A stretch of 15,251 bases of DNA. Source: Ruminococcus sp. UBA4275 (GTDB lineage: Bacteria > Bacillota > Clostridia > Oscillospirales > Ruminococcaceae). The translations under genes were made by a program, and so were the position numbers. Below the pieces are notes generated by a model. It made no database searches and was not told where the DNA came from. It worked only from the letters and a program-made list of their open reading frames with translations. Every line of letters begins with the position of its first letter. The first letter of the stretch is position 1. This document shows, one piece after another, positions 14,267-15,251 of the stretch. The stretch lies in NCBI GenBank assembly GCA_002395085.1, contig DGVV01000090.1, forward strand, positions 8,752 through 24,002. The letters are read 5' to 3'.

Positions 14267-15223
14267 ATGGCAGAACACGAACATGAGGCAGAACCGGTGC
14301 AGAGTTCACCGGATGCCGCATCTAAAGCAGACAAATTCCGGCAGGCACTCAATGCGCAGGCGCATCCGCAGCCGGAACACTCCGCCCCCCGCAAAACCCG
14401 CATCCGCGATGCTGTGATTGGCTTTGTGCTGGTGGTTCTGGCGGGCATCGGGGTCTGGGCGATTGTGCAGAAGGGCATTGCCCTCTCGAAACAGATTCGC
14501 CGCGGCGACCTCTACCGCGAGGACATTGCCGCGTGTGTGCTGCCGCTGACAGTCATGGACATCCGCCCGTTTGAGACCCCCGATGACCTCTCGGACGAGC
14601 AATTCCTGACGGCGGCGGCGTGGTCGATGATCGTGGACGGCGTCCTCATCGCGGACAATGAAACCGAACTGAGTACCGTTCCCGCAAAAAAGCTCATCGC
14701 CGCGGGCAATGAGCGCTTCGGCACACAGCGTGAACCGGAATGCAAAACCATTGCCTTTTCGCAGGAGATTCGTTTCTATTACGACAAGGATTCGGACAGC
14801 TTCCTGATTCCGCATACGCCGCTGCTGCTGAGCTATGTGCCGCAGGTCACGGAGATTACGGCGGGCGAAGACGGCAGCTACACCGCTTCTGTGCAGTATC
14901 TGCACGATCAGCCCGGCTGGATGACGCGGGATGCGTCAGTCGTGAAGACGGTGCAGTATACGCTGCGGCAGGCACAGGACGGCTGGCAGGTTTGTGCGCT
15001 GGCCGATGAGAGCGTGCTGGATCTGCCGGAGACAACCACAACGCAGACCACCACCACGACTACCACGACGACGACCACCACCACAACCACTGAAACCACG
15101 ACCGATACCACGGAAACAACGACGGTCACGACGGGGTGGGGCTGGAACGGCGGCACATCCGCTGCAACAGCGCCTTCTACCACCGCGGCTACCTTCACCA
15201 CGGTCACCACATGGCACTGGTGA
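14267..15223 (+). CDS. Membrane-anchored surface protein with Thr-rich C-terminal tail
   Basis: Unrecognised 318-residue protein starting three bases after proA, probably translationally coupled since no good ribosome binding site is present. A hydrophilic cytoplasmic part (1-45) is followed by one hydrophobic anchor (about 48-67), and the rest is probably outside the cell. Residues 80-253 form a globular region without a motif I know. A Thr-rich tract (256-289) follows, then a Gly/Trp stretch (GWGWNGG), a second Ser/Thr/Ala-rich stretch and the ending WHW. Thr-rich tracts of this sort act as linkers in exported proteins of Ruminococcus and relatives, sometimes glycosylated. Here the tract is nearly terminal rather than between domains. 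Confidence 0.86.
   Translation: MAEHEHEAEPVQSSPDAASKADKFRQALNAQAHPQPEHSAPRKTRIRDAVIGFVLVVLAGIGVWAIVQKGIALSKQIRRGDLYREDIAACVLPLTVMDIRPFETPDDLSDEQFLTAAAWSMIVDGVLIADNETELSTVPAKKLIAAGNERFGTQREPECKTIAFSQEIRFYYDKDSDSFLIPHTPLLLSYVPQVTEITAGEDGSYTASVQYLHDQPGWMTRDASVVKTVQYTLRQAQDGWQVCALADESVLDLPETTTTQTTTTTTTTTTTTTTTETTTDTTETTTVTTGWGWNGGTSAATAPSTTAATFTTVTTWHW
15032..15133 (+). repeat. Thr-codon (ACN) low-complexity tract
   Basis: Of 34 consecutive codons, 29 encode Thr, including 15 in a row (residues 261-275). All four ACN codons are used in irregular order. Simple slippage of one triplet would not give this mix, so the amino acid rather than the DNA repeat seems to be kept. Confidence 0.85.
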
Positions 15224-15251
15224 ATGAAGGTATCGCTGCGCGATGATTTGT
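15224..15251 (+). CDS. Possible start of the next gene (cut by window edge)
   Basis: An ATG directly follows the TGA of the Thr-rich protein and the frame stays open as MKVSLRDDL to the edge. There is no clear ribosome binding site, so it would rely on coupling. Nine codons are too few to name a product. Confidence 0.25.

Noticed and set aside
14908..15210. Minus-strand frame with a long Val run opposite the Thr tract
   Set aside because: It is the direct antisense shadow of the ACN codons and has no ribosome binding site.
1..15251. Mobile elements, CRISPR arrays, tRNA, rRNA or phage genes
   Set aside because: No regularly spaced direct repeats, transposase or integrase motifs, or tRNA-like cloverleaf were noticed on either strand by eye.

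Overview
The window looks like a chromosomal segment from a Gram-positive anaerobe of the Clostridia, most likely a Ruminococcus-like member of the Oscillospiraceae. The evidence is a moderately GC-rich sequence with strong AGGAGG-type ribosome binding sites, TTG starts, clostridial-type RpoB, YifB, RodA, ProB and ProA sequences, many small membrane proteins, and a surface protein with a long Thr-rich tail. The genus is inference; no rRNA is present.

Layout. (1) Positions 1-1771, minus strand: the first 590 codons of rpoB, running off the left edge. (2) Positions 1772-2439: a 668-base gene-poor regulatory region. It holds a consensus promoter for rpoB on the minus strand, an equally good promoter on the plus strand pointing straight at it, and two plus-strand intrinsic terminators. 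It also holds a candidate ~127-nt small RNA, a tiny transcription unit for a 24-residue signal-peptide-like peptide, and the extended -10 promoter of the large rightward gene array. (3) Positions 2440-5693: four small membrane-protein genes. The first three are paralogs sharing four membrane segments followed by a G-[YF]-P-x-F motif and a hydrophilic tail. (4) Positions 5719-9497: yifB/comM (AAA+ Mg-chelatase-like), a lipoprotein, a RodA/FtsW-type SEDS glycosyltransferase and a small membrane protein. (5) Positions 9498-14263: a D-2-hydroxyacid dehydrogenase, then proB and proA (the first two steps of proline synthesis from glutamate). ProB and proA are separated by two paralogous membrane proteins that share a PH-like C-terminal domain. 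(6) Positions 14267-15223: a membrane-anchored protein with a Thr-rich tail, followed by the possible start of another gene at the right edge.

Fourteen plus-strand genes from 2440 to 15223 follow one another with gaps of 0-57 bases (120 before proA) and no convincing internal terminator, so much of this could be one transcript or a few overlapping ones. Cell-envelope functions dominate (SEDS protein, lipoprotein, eight membrane proteins of unknown role), with proline synthesis embedded among them. The best leads for something undescribed are the face-to-face promoter and small-RNA arrangement at rpoB, the G-[YF]-P-x-F four-helix membrane family, and the PH-like membrane pair inside the proline genes. 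No mobile element, CRISPR array, tRNA or rRNA was seen.
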